Shown here: positions 50,505 to 58,734 of the stretch, one piece after another
Numbering within the stretch: position 1 is the first letter of the stretch
Layout of the letters: each line of letters begins with the position of its first letter
Assembly (NCBI GenBank): GCA_964244655.1
Contig: CAXTJU010000005.1
Span: 17,835-81,834 of the forward strand
Direction of reading: 5' to 3'
DNA: 64,000 bases
DNA from: LMUY01 sp964244655
GTDB lineage: Bacteria; Pseudomonadota; Alphaproteobacteria; Acetobacterales; Acetobacteraceae
Program-made: the position numbers and the translations under genes
Notes under the pieces: generated by a model
Databases searched by the model: none
What the model was told of the DNA's origin: nothing
The model's input: the letters and a program-made list of their open reading frames with translations, nothing else

Positions 50505-51587
50505 TCACCCCGCGAGCGCGTCCGGCGCCTCGCGCTCCAGCCAATGGTAGAGGCTGTTGCCCTCGACCTGGAAGGGGTCGTCGAAGAACGCCGCCAGGTC
50601 CGGACGGCTGCGGTAGAAACGGCGGGTGGCCTTGGCGACCGGCTGTTCGTTGGAAAACTGTGCGTAGGCCCAGTGATGCTTCGGCATGCCCGGCAGCGCG
50701 AGGCGCGCCAGCTCGCGCTTGTACCACTGCCACACCTCGAACACCTCCGAGCTGCCGGCATAGCGCTCCGTCATCACGTCCCCGGCGGCGCCGATCTTGG
50801 TGAAATGGTAGAACTTCAGCGGCGAGCCGTTGACCAGGATGTCGCCGCCGCTGAACCGCAGGGTGCGGCGGCTGAGGTTCCAGCTCGCCACGTTGCAGCC
50901 CGGGTCCCGCTCGACGTGCACCCGCTCGAACAGGCCTGGCACCAGATCGCAGTATTTCTGGTCGGTGAACAGCCCGGCCGCGACGTCGTCGTAGCAGGCC
51001 CGGTGCAGTTGGCTGGCCCACCAGGCGGCGAAGGCGCAGCCTACGCCGTCGTTGCGCACCGCAACGAAGCCGAGGTTGTAGATGCCGTATTGCAACGAGG
51101 TCCGCTCGTTGTCCAGCACCGCCTGCGCCGCCTCGTTCGGCTCGCACTGGTGCGGCGTGAGCACGACGGAGGCCGTGTCCAGCCGCGCCGCGACCGCGTC
51201 CAGCGGGTGGAACACGGCGATGTCCGGGTCCAGGTAGATCACCTTTTGCCATCCGGCCTCCAGCAGCTCGACCAGCATCTGGCCCTTCACCGCCGTGCAC
51301 GCCTCCACCACATCGTGCTTGAACATCCAGGCGTCGAAGCGCGGGATGCGCAGATGGTCGGCCTGCACCACGCGGTCGAACTCGGCCAGCGCCGCGAGCA
51401 GGGCCGCATTCGCCTCCAGGCCCGGCGGCGGCTTGTCCACCATCACCGCGTGGATCGCCCAGTCCGGGTGCGCCTGCCGCAGCGAGTGGACCAGGATGCG
51501 CGCGCGCGCCAGGTAGCTGTAGGTGAAGCTGGTGTAGCAGCACACGGCGCCGGGCTTGCTGAGCGGGTCGGGGGCGCCTGTGTTCAT
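50505..51587 (-). CDS. GT-A fold glycosyltransferase, GT8-like
   Basis: A 360-residue protein with a nucleotide-sugar-type fold: VCCYTSFTYSYLARARIL, then KHDVVEACTAVKGQMLVELL and the metal-binding KVIYLDPDIAVFHPLD (Asp120, Asp122). After it come RTSLQYGIYNLGFVAVRN and ILVNGSPLKFYHFTKI, as in GT8-like transferases of surface glycans. The ATG at 51587 has an AGAG some 12 bases upstream. It precedes the GT61 gene by 12 bases on the same strand. Confidence 0.75.
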   Translation of the reverse strand: MNTGAPDPLSKPGAVCCYTSFTYSYLARARILVHSLRQAHPDWAIHAVMVDKPPPGLEANAALLAALAEFDRVVQADHLRIPRFDAWMFKHDVVEACTAVKGQMLVELLEAGWQKVIYLDPDIAVFHPLDAVAARLDTASVVLTPHQCEPNEAAQAVLDNERTSLQYGIYNLGFVAVRNDGVGCAFAAWWASQLHRACYDDVAAGLFTDQKYCDLVPGLFERVHVERDPGCNVASWNLSRRTLRFSGGDILVNGSPLKFYHFTKIGAAGDVMTERYAGSSEVFEVWQWYKRELARLALPGMPKHHWAYAQFSNEQPVAKATRRFYRSRPDLAAFFDDPFQVEGNSLYHWLEREAPDALAG

Positions 51588-51731
51588 GCGTGCGTCTCTT
51601 TGTTTGTTCCTGGACATACGTCTGTCGGACGGCAGGCACCGCCCGCTATAACGCGCCGCCGCCGCCGCCGGCAACGCAGTGCAGGCTTGAACTCCCTCCG
51701 GCCCCCGCTACGGTGCTCGGGGAGGCGGACG

Positions 51732-52520
51732 ATGGCTGACGAGGGGAGCGAACGGCGCGAAGGCCTCCCCACGCTCGCCGTCGCGGCCGGGATCGCCACG
51801 ATCCGGCTGAACCGCCCCGCCGTGCACAACCGCGTGGAACTGGAGGATTTGGCCGAGCTGGACCGGCTGATGTCCGCCGTGGCCGCCGACCCGGCCGCCC
51901 GCGTACTGGTGCTCACCGCGTCCGGGCGCTCGTTCTCCTCCGGCTTCAACATCGGCAAGCTCGACGGGTCGGCCGGCGAGGCGGGCGGCGACGCCGCGTT
52001 TGACCGGGCGGCGGACCGGATGGAGCGGTTCGGCTTGCCCACGATCTGCGCGCTGAACGGCAGCGTCTATGGCGGCTCGACCGACCTGGCGCTCGCCTGC
52101 GACTTCCGCATCGGCGTGCAGGGCATGGTGCTGGTCATGCCCGCGGCCCGGCTCGGGCTGCACTACTACGCGGGCGGGCTGCGGCGCGCCGTGGCGCGGC
52201 TCGGGCTGGGGGCGGCCAAGCGGCTGTTCCTCGTGGCCGCGCAGGCGGACACGGCCGAGCTGCTGCGCATCGGCTACCTGGACGAGGCAGTGCCGCCGGG
52301 CCAGCTCATGCCGCGAGTGGCGGAGCTTGCAGCCACGCTGGCGGCCAACGCGCCGATTGCGGTGCGGGGCATGAAGCGCGCCTTGAACGACATCGCCCGC
52401 GGCGAGCCCGACCTCGCGCTGATCGCCGCTGACCAGGCCCGCAGCCGGCGCTCCGCCGACCTGGCCGAGGGCCGCGCGGCGTGGCTGGAAAAACGCGCGC
52501 CGCGGTTCACCGGAGCCTGA
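51732..52520 (+). CDS. Enoyl-CoA hydratase/isomerase family protein with altered active site
   Basis: A 262-residue crotonase-fold protein. IATIRLNRPAVHNRVELEDL and LVLTASGRSFSSGFNIGKLDG carry the first oxyanion segment, and ICALNGSVYGGSTDLALACDFRIG the second. The two catalytic glutamates of true hydratases (E144 and E164 type) are not at their places: the first reads STDLALACD and the second is AARLGLHYYAGG. It may be an isomerase or a decarboxylase-like member. GGGAGG precedes the ATG. The following GST gene starts 12 bases after its stop. Confidence 0.82.
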   Translation: MADEGSERREGLPTLAVAAGIATIRLNRPAVHNRVELEDLAELDRLMSAVAADPAARVLVLTASGRSFSSGFNIGKLDGSAGEAGGDAAFDRAADRMERFGLPTICALNGSVYGGSTDLALACDFRIGVQGMVLVMPAARLGLHYYAGGLRRAVARLGLGAAKRLFLVAAQADTAELLRIGYLDEAVPPGQLMPRVAELAATLAANAPIAVRGMKRALNDIARGEPDLALIAADQARSRRSADLAEGRAAWLEKRAPRFTGA

Positions 52521-52532
52521 AGGAGCACGCCC

Positions 52533-53225
52533 ATGATGCAGTTCCACTACAGCCTGGCGCCCAACCCGATGAAGGTGGCGCTGTTCCTGGAGGAAGCCGG
52601 GCTGGAGTACGAGCCGGTCCCGGTGGACACCCGCAAGGGCGAGCAGCTAGCGCCGAGTTTTACCGCGCTGAACCCGAACGGCAAGGTGCCGGTGCTCGTG
52701 GACGGCGGCGTCACGGTGTTCGACAGCAACGCCATCCTGCTCTACCTCGGCGAGAAGACCGGCCGGTTCATGCCGCCCGACACGCCGGCAGCGCGAGGCG
52801 AGCTGCTGTCCTGGCTGATGTTCGTGGCCACCGGCGTTGGCCCCTACTCCGGCCAGTGCGTCCACTTCCGCCACTTCGCGCCGGACCCAAAGGATTACGC
52901 CGTCAAGCGCTACCTGTTCGAGGCCAAGCGGCATTTCGGCCTGCTGGACGAGCGCCTGGCCCGGCAGGAGTGGATGCTGGGGGACGCCTACACGATCGTG
53001 GACATGGCCGTGTGGGGCTGGGCGCGGATGGTGCCGTTCGTGCTCGGCGACTCCCCCACCGACCCGGCGCCCTGGGAATCACTGCCGAGCCTGAAACGCT
53101 TCGTGGACACGGTCAACGCCCGGCCGGCCGCCGGGCGCGCGGTGGCGATCAAGGACCGCCACGCCTTCAAGACGGAGTTCGACGAGGAGGCACGGCGGGT
53201 GATGTTCCGCCACATCGCCGCCTGA
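52533..53225 (+). CDS. Glutathione S-transferase (YfcG-like)
   Basis: A 230-residue GST. The N-terminal thioredoxin-like part runs FHYSLAPNPMKVALFLEEAG, LNPNGKVPVLVDGG and FDSNAILLYLGEKTG; the C-terminal helical part includes EWMLGDAYTIVDMAVWGWAR. The ATG has AAGGAG seven bases upstream. It lies 12 bases after the enoyl-CoA hydratase-like gene, which suggests a shared pathway such as CoA or electrophile metabolism, but this is inference. It is not similar enough to the 43219 GST for both to be YghU. Confidence 0.9.
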   Translation: MMQFHYSLAPNPMKVALFLEEAGLEYEPVPVDTRKGEQLAPSFTALNPNGKVPVLVDGGVTVFDSNAILLYLGEKTGRFMPPDTPAARGELLSWLMFVATGVGPYSGQCVHFRHFAPDPKDYAVKRYLFEAKRHFGLLDERLARQEWMLGDAYTIVDMAVWGWARMVPFVLGDSPTDPAPWESLPSLKRFVDTVNARPAAGRAVAIKDRHAFKTEFDEEARRVMFRHIAA

Positions 53226-53238
53226 TGCCCCGGCGCTC

Positions 53239-55149
53239 CTAATCCAGCAGCGGCGCGACAGCGGCAGTGCAGGCCGCGCAGGCCAGCCAGCCGGGGGCGA
53301 GCACCGTCAGCCCGTCCACCGTCCCCAGCGCATCGCGCGCCGGGTCCATCCGACTCCGCATGGCCGCCACGGACCCGGCGGCGAGCACGTAGAGCGTCGT
53401 GGGATCCAGGCGATCCGGTAACTGGTCATGGCTGTGGCCGACGCCGTTCCACAGCAGGTCCGTCCAGTCGAGGAAGCGCGTGCCGCGGGCGGCCGGTCCG
53501 GCGGCGCGCAGGTAGGCGGCCCCGACCAGCGGGTCGCCGGTCCGCTGCGGCTGCATCACCGTCCGGTAGCGCCCCGCCGCCTGCGGCCAGAACGGGCTTG
53601 GCATGGGCGCCGGGTCGAGCCGGCTCGCGTCGCAGGCATACAGCCCCTGCGGGCCAGGCGGCACGAGGGTGGTGGCGACGGCGCGGCAGTTCGTCACCGC
53701 CGGGTCGAGCCCGATCTCGCCTAGCTCAGCGTAGCGGCCGCTCTCGTCGCGGCCGGTCACCACGGTGATCGGGCCGGTATGGGCCTGCACCCGCCGCAGC
53801 ACCTCGTCGTGCAGCCGCCAGCCACGGGCATCAAGCACGGCAAAATCCAGCCCAATGGCGCTGACTTGCTTGGGATATGGCAGCAGCGCGACCAGGTGGG
53901 CCGCCGGAGTGCGCAGCGTCACCACGATCAGGCTGCCCGGCCGGACCCAGCTGGTGTCCGCCTGCAACACGCGGCTGCCATAGGGCACCCGGCCGTTGCT
54001 GCCGTAGCGGGTGGCCGCCACCGTCAGCAGCAGGACCGCAGCAAGCCCTGCCGCCAGCGCCCGGCCGGCCAGCAGCCGGGCCAGCAGCAGCGGGATGCAC
54101 AGCCCGGACAGCACCTCCAGCACGATCGCGTAACGCAGGATGCCGGTGGTGCAGACCCAGGCGGCATAGCCCATCCCGAGGAAGGCCAGCACGCCGCGGT
54201 GCTGGGCGGGCAGGGGGCGCTGGCGCGGCAGCAAGGCGGTCAACGCCGCCGCGGCGCCGAGCACGAGGACCAGTCCGCCGCGCGGGTCATGCATCGGCAG
54301 CTCACCCACGACGGAGGTGCTCTCGAAGGCCCAACGAAGCGGATAGGTCAGGGCTTGCAGCGGGCCGGCTGGAAGGAACCGCGCATCCACGAAGTTGGCC
54401 GGGGGATACCAGGGCGAGCGGAACACGCCGTTCAGCAAGGGGAACACCGGATTGTCGAACCGGCGCCAGAGCTTGAGCGCCCACCACCCGTCCGTGGCGG
54501 CCCAGCCCCCCAGCCAGGCGGCGGCGAACAGCCCGGCTGCCGCGCCAAGCCGTCGGCGTCCCGCCATGACGGCGGTGGCGAGCAACCCGGCCGGCGCATA
54601 CACGATGGCGGTGAGCTTCAAGCCGGCAGCGACCCCGAAGCAGGCTCCCGCCGCCGCGACCCGGGAGCTGCGCCACGGAACAGAGATGGCCGCCAGCAGT
54701 CCCGCGAGCATGACATCCGCCACCGGGATGTCGTTGAACGTGGTGCCGATCTCCGACGCGAACGCCACGCCCGAAACGCCGAGGCCGGTGGCCAGCAGCG
54801 CGAGGCCGGGCTGTCCCGGGTACAGCCGTCCCGCCAGCAGCCAGGCGGCGAAAGCGCCGAGGCCGGCCCACAACCCCATGAACGCCGCCAGCAGCCGCGG
54901 CCATGCCTGCAGCGGACCCAAGGCCAGGGCGGCGTACACCCAGTCAAGCAGCGGGTTGAAGTAGCTCTGCATCCCCGCCGCGATCAGGTCGCGGCTAAAC
55001 CAGCCCCGCAACAGGCTGGCGCCGTTGTAGAAATGGTAGTTCGTCAGGTCGTAGTTGCCATCCTGCCCAAGCCACTCGGACAGCAGGGCGCCGCCGGCCA
55101 GGCAAGCCACGAGGGCGGCGGGCCAGCGCCGGGCGGCGCCGGCCCTCAT
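53239..55149 (-). CDS. Polytopic membrane protein, GT-C glycosyltransferase-like
   Basis: A 636-residue protein with about eleven hydrophobic helices in the first 400 residues and a soluble C-terminal region. The first loop, LGQDGNYDLTNYHFYNG, holds acidic residues before helix 2, as in GT-C enzymes that use polyprenyl-linked sugars, and FNDIPVADVMLAGLLAA and KLTAIVYAPAGLLA fit that plan. The C-terminal part (KQVSAIGLDFAVLDARGWRL, VVTGRDESGRYAELG) is a periplasmic domain of no recognised family. The ATG overlaps the trmB stop by four bases, an unusual partner. Confidence 0.6.
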   Translation of the reverse strand: MRAGAARRWPAALVACLAGGALLSEWLGQDGNYDLTNYHFYNGASLLRGWFSRDLIAAGMQSYFNPLLDWVYAALALGPLQAWPRLLAAFMGLWAGLGAFAAWLLAGRLYPGQPGLALLATGLGVSGVAFASEIGTTFNDIPVADVMLAGLLAAISVPWRSSRVAAAGACFGVAAGLKLTAIVYAPAGLLATAVMAGRRRLGAAAGLFAAAWLGGWAATDGWWALKLWRRFDNPVFPLLNGVFRSPWYPPANFVDARFLPAGPLQALTYPLRWAFESTSVVGELPMHDPRGGLVLVLGAAAALTALLPRQRPLPAQHRGVLAFLGMGYAAWVCTTGILRYAIVLEVLSGLCIPLLLARLLAGRALAAGLAAVLLLTVAATRYGSNGRVPYGSRVLQADTSWVRPGSLIVVTLRTPAAHLVALLPYPKQVSAIGLDFAVLDARGWRLHDEVLRRVQAHTGPITVVTGRDESGRYAELGEIGLDPAVTNCRAVATTLVPPGPQGLYACDASRLDPAPMPSPFWPQAAGRYRTVMQPQRTGDPLVGAAYLRAAGPAARGTRFLDWTDLLWNGVGHSHDQLPDRLDPTTLYVLAAGSVAAMRSRMDPARDALGTVDGLTVLAPGWLACAACTAAVAPLLD

Positions 55150-55850
55150 GCGGCCGGAACTTCGGTCCGGGTCGCAGTCCAGTACAGCGCGCCGCGTCCG
55201 GCCCGCAACGCCTTCTGCTCGTAGCGCGTCGGCGGCCAGCCCTCCGGCCGCTGGCCGGCCGGCGGCCCGGCGGAGAACAGCGCCTGGTCCGCCAGCACCG
55301 CCGCCGTCCAGGCCTGGTGGGTCGGGTCATCGGTCGCGATGCGCCACTCGCCGCCCGGCCGCATGGCGCGGGCCACCAGCGCCACGGTGTCCGGATGCAC
55401 GAAGCGGCGCTTGGCGTGGCGTGCCTTGGGCCAGGGATCGGGGAACATCAGGAACAGGCGGCTGAGCGACCTTGCGGGCAGTTGGCGCAGTAACAGCCGC
55501 GCATCCTCGTCCCACACCAGCAGGTTGGGCGGCAGCGGCGCAGTCGCCTCGCCACCCTCCGGCACCAGGGCGGACAGCAGGGAGCAGATACCGTTGGCGT
55601 ACACCTCGCAGGCAACCAGCCCCGCCTCGGGGTTGGCGGCGACCTGCGCCCGGGCGTGCTCCCCGCCGCCGAACCCTACCTCCAGCCACAGCTCGCGGAG
55701 TGGGCCGGGAAAGGCAGCAGTCGGGTGGATGGCCTGCTCCGGCAACAGGCGGAGCCGTGGCAGGCAAACGTCCAGCAGCAGTTGCTGCCGTGGTCGCAGC
55801 GCGCTGCCGCGGGTGCGGCCATAAAGCCGCTCCGCCGCGGGCTTGAGCAT
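55146..55850 (-). CDS. trmB: tRNA (guanine-N7)-methyltransferase
   Basis: A 234-residue SAM-dependent enzyme making m7G46 in tRNA. The SAM motif is LWLEVGFGGGEHARAQ; the catalytic LFLMFPDPWPKARHAKRRF is complete, and WRIATDDPTHQAWT and PPTRYEQKAL follow. The ATG overlaps the metK stop by one base (TAATG), and the stop overlaps the membrane protein gene by four. Three unrelated genes are thus coupled behind metK. Confidence 0.95.
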   Translation of the reverse strand: MLKPAAERLYGRTRGSALRPRQQLLLDVCLPRLRLLPEQAIHPTAAFPGPLRELWLEVGFGGGEHARAQVAANPEAGLVACEVYANGICSLLSALVPEGGEATAPLPPNLLVWDEDARLLLRQLPARSLSRLFLMFPDPWPKARHAKRRFVHPDTVALVARAMRPGGEWRIATDDPTHQAWTAAVLADQALFSAGPPAGQRPEGWPPTRYEQKALRAGRGALYWTATRTEVPAA

Positions 55851-57037
55851 TACCTGCCGAACGCACTCCGCAGCGCGGGCGCCAGGTCGGTCTTCTCCCA
55901 GGTAAAGGTGCCCAGCTCCGGGTCCGGCGTGCGGCCGAAATGGCCGTAGGCGCTGGTGACGGCGTAGATCGGGCGGTTCAGGTGCAGGTGCTCGCGGATG
56001 CCACGCGGGCTGAGGTTGACCATCTCTCGCAGGGTCCGCTCCAGCTTGCCTTCATCCACGTCCCGCCCGGTGCCGCCAAGATCCACATAGACCGACAGCG
56101 GGTGGGACACGCCGATCGCGTAGCTGATCTGGATGGTGCACTTCTCCGCCAACCCGGCGGCCACCACGTTCTTGGCGAGGTAACGGCACATGTAGGCGGC
56201 GGAGCGGTCCACTTTGGTCGGGTCCTTGCCGCTGAACGCGCCGCCGCCGTGCGGGGCCGCGCCGCCATAGGTATCGACGATGATCTTGCGCCCGGTGAGG
56301 CCGCAATCCCCGTCCGGGCCGCCGATCACGAAGTTGCCGGTCGGGTTGATGTAGATCTCACTCTCCGCCGGCATCCAGCCCTTCGGCAACGAACTCTCGA
56401 TCAGCGGCAGCAGCATCCGCTTGATCGCCGGCTGCTCCACCCCCGCCTCGTGCTGGGTGGACACGACCACGCTGGTGGCGCCGATCGGCTTGCCGTCCAC
56501 GTAGCGCAGCGTCACCTGGCTCTTCGCGTCCGGCAGCAGCCCGGCCACCGAGTGGTCGTGGCTGCGGCGCAGCTCGGAGATGCGGCGCAGGATCAGGTGG
56601 GAGTAGAAGATCGGCGCCGGCATCAGCGCCTCGGTCTCGGTGCAGGCGTAGCCGAACATAATGCCCTGGTCGCCGGCGCCCTCGTCCTTGTTGCCGGCGC
56701 TGTCCACGCCTACGGCGATGTCGGCGCTTTGGGCGTGCAGGTGGCACTCGACGGTGGCGTTGCGCCAGGAGAAGCCCTGCTGGTCGTAGCCGATGTCGTG
56801 GATGGCCATGCGGACCAGGTGCGCCAGGTAGTCCGGCGTCACGGTCTCCGGCCCGCGCACCTCGCCGGCCAGCACCACGCGGTTGGTGGTGACGAGCGTC
56901 TCGCAGGCGACGCGGGCATAGGGGTCGGCGTGCAGGAAGGCGTCGAGCACCGTGTCGCTCAGCCGGTCGGCAACCTTGTCCGGATGGCCCTCGGAGACGG
57001 ACTCCGACGTGAACAGGTATTCGCCTGAATCCCGCAT
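55850..57037 (-). CDS. metK: S-adenosylmethionine synthetase
   Basis: A 395-residue enzyme forming SAM from methionine and ATP. Family segments are SESVSEGHPDKVADRLSD, GAGDQGIMFGYACTETEALM, INPTGNFVIGGPDGDCGLTG and the ATP loop GGAAPHGGGAFSGKDPTKVD. All expected residues appear present. GGAGAG precedes the ATG by seven bases. It is the promoter-proximal gene of metK-trmB-membrane protein, and diverges from hldE over about 160 bp. Confidence 0.97.
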   Translation of the reverse strand: MRDSGEYLFTSESVSEGHPDKVADRLSDTVLDAFLHADPYARVACETLVTTNRVVLAGEVRGPETVTPDYLAHLVRMAIHDIGYDQQGFSWRNATVECHLHAQSADIAVGVDSAGNKDEGAGDQGIMFGYACTETEALMPAPIFYSHLILRRISELRRSHDHSVAGLLPDAKSQVTLRYVDGKPIGATSVVVSTQHEAGVEQPAIKRMLLPLIESSLPKGWMPAESEIYINPTGNFVIGGPDGDCGLTGRKIIVDTYGGAAPHGGGAFSGKDPTKVDRSAAYMCRYLAKNVVAAGLAEKCTIQISYAIGVSHPLSVYVDLGGTGRDVDEGKLERTLREMVNLSPRGIREHLHLNRPIYAVTSAYGHFGRTPDPELGTFTWEKTDLAPALRSAFGR

Positions 57038-57066
57038 GGGATAGCTCTCCGCTTCTGCGATCAGAT

Positions 57067-57093
57067 CAACGGCAGCGCCGGCACCCGCCGTTG
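57067..57093 (-). promoter_or_regulatory. Hairpin in the metK 5' leader
   Basis: CAACGGC (57067-57073) pairs exactly with GCCGTTG (57087-57093) around a 13-base loop that itself contains GCCGGC. It sits 29 bases before the metK start on the leader strand. SAM-sensing leaders are common before metK, but this sequence does not match any SAM riboswitch I can recall, so it is recorded only as a structured element. Confidence 0.35.
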
Positions 57094-57199
57094 CGGAGCC
57101 GGGGGTGTGTGACGGAAAGCGGAAAACGGGTCAAGTTGGCAGGCCTTGGAGTTGGCGTCGCGCTTGCCAAGCAGATGGCCAGTGTATAGCGGGTTACGG

Positions 57200-58684
57200 A
57201 TGGTGACACAGGCGCCTGCGCCGACATCAGCTTCATCGGCCGACTTGGCGGATGCCGTGCGCCGGCTCGCCCGGACCAGCGTGCTGGTGGTGGGGGACGC
57301 CATGCTGGACCGCTACGTCTATGGCGCGGTCAACCGCGTGTCGCCCGAGGCGCCGATCCCCATCCTGTCCGTGGAGCGCGACGTCGCCATGCCCGGCGGC
57401 GCCGGCAATGTTGTGCGCAACCTCACCGCTCTCGGCTCCGCCGTCGCCTTCGTCTCCGTGGTGGGGGACGACCAGGCCGGCTCGGACCTTACCGGGCTGA
57501 TCGGCGGGCAGCCGAACGTGGAGCCCTGGCTGCTGGTGCAGGGCGGGCGCACCACCACCACCAAGACCCGCTACATCGCCCAGGGCCAGCAGCTGCTGCG
57601 CGCCGACCACGAGATCGCCGCCCCGATCCACCCGAAGCTGGCCGAGCGCCTGGTGCGCATCACCCAGGATGCGCTGGCTGCCACCAGCATCACTGTGCTG
57701 TCGGACTACGCGAAGGGCGTGCTGTCCGGCGACGTGCCGGCCCGCATCATCGCCGCCGCGCGCACCACCGGCCGCCAGGTGGTGGTGGATCCCAAGGGGC
57801 GCGACTACGGGCGCTATGCCGGGGCGGACGTGATCACCCCCAATCGCCGCGAGCTGGCCGAAGCCACCGGCATGGCGGTGGACACTGAACCCGCCCTGGT
57901 GGCCGCCGCCCGCTCCCTGCGGGACGCGCACGGCTTCGGCGCCGTGCTGGTCACCCGGGCGGAGGACGGCATGACGCTGGTGGCCGACGGCGAGCCGCAG
58001 CACTTCCCCGCCGAAGCGGCCGAGGTGTTCGACGTGTCCGGCGCCGGGGACACGGTGGTGGCGGCGCTGGCGGCCGGCCTGGCGGCGGGGCTGGACCTGC
58101 CGGTGGCGGTGCGTCTGGCCAACATCGCCGCCGGGGTCGTGGTGGGCAAGGTCGGCACCGCCGTGGCGCGGGAGAGCGACATCCTGGCCGCGCTCTCCCC
58201 CCAGGGCGGCGCGCTGCGCAAGGTGGTGACGCGCGAGCAGGCGGCCGAGCAGCTGGAGCGCTGGCGGCAGCGCGGCTGGCGCACCGGCTTCACCAATGGC
58301 TGCTTCGACCTGCTGCACCCCGGCCACATCCACCTGCTGGAGCAGGCGCGCAGCCGCTGCGACCGGCTGGTGGTCGGGCTGAACTCGGACGCCAGCGTGC
58401 GACGGCTGAAGGGCGCCAGCCGCCCCGTGCAGTCCGAGGCGGCGCGGGCCGCCGTGCTGGGCAGCGTGGCCGCCGTCGATCTGGTCTGCATCTACGACGA
58501 GGACACCCCAGACGAGACCCTGCGCGCCCTGCGCCCGGAGCTGCTTGTGAAAGGGGCCGACTACACGCTCGGCACCGTGGTGGGCGCCGAGTTCGTGCAG
58601 GGCTACGGCGGTGAGGTGATGCTGGCGGAGCTGCTGCCCGGCTTCTCCACTACCGCCACGGTGCAGCGGCTGCGCAGCGTTTGA
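57200..58684 (+). CDS. hldE: Bifunctional heptose 7-phosphate kinase / heptose 1-phosphate adenylyltransferase
   Basis: A 494-residue LPS enzyme making ADP-glycero-manno-heptose. The kinase half (to about 330) is a ribokinase-fold domain: VVGDAMLDRYVYGAVNRVSP, PGGAGNVVRNLTALG and FDVSGAGDTVVAALAAGL with catalytic Asp. The second half has the nucleotidyltransferase TNGCFDLLHPGHIHLLEQA (about 367) and LVVGLNSDASVRRLKG. The ATG at 57200 lies within its own divergent promoter region. It marks an organism with heptose-containing LPS. Confidence 0.96.
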   Translation: MVTQAPAPTSASSADLADAVRRLARTSVLVVGDAMLDRYVYGAVNRVSPEAPIPILSVERDVAMPGGAGNVVRNLTALGSAVAFVSVVGDDQAGSDLTGLIGGQPNVEPWLLVQGGRTTTTKTRYIAQGQQLLRADHEIAAPIHPKLAERLVRITQDALAATSITVLSDYAKGVLSGDVPARIIAAARTTGRQVVVDPKGRDYGRYAGADVITPNRRELAEATGMAVDTEPALVAAARSLRDAHGFGAVLVTRAEDGMTLVADGEPQHFPAEAAEVFDVSGAGDTVVAALAAGLAAGLDLPVAVRLANIAAGVVVGKVGTAVARESDILAALSPQGGALRKVVTREQAAEQLERWRQRGWRTGFTNGCFDLLHPGHIHLLEQARSRCDRLVVGLNSDASVRRLKGASRPVQSEAARAAVLGSVAAVDLVCIYDEDTPDETLRALRPELLVKGADYTLGTVVGAEFVQGYGGEVMLAELLPGFSTTATVQRLRSV

Positions 58685-58734
58685 CGCAGGCGGCGGGCAG
58701 CCTTTAAAGCAGGCGGCAGTTCCGAGGATGCCCA

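Noticed and set aside
57038..57199. A known SAM riboswitch before metK
   Set aside because: The leader does not show the conserved core of SAM-I, SAM-II, SAM-V or SAM/SAH types that I can recall, so only a hairpin is reported.
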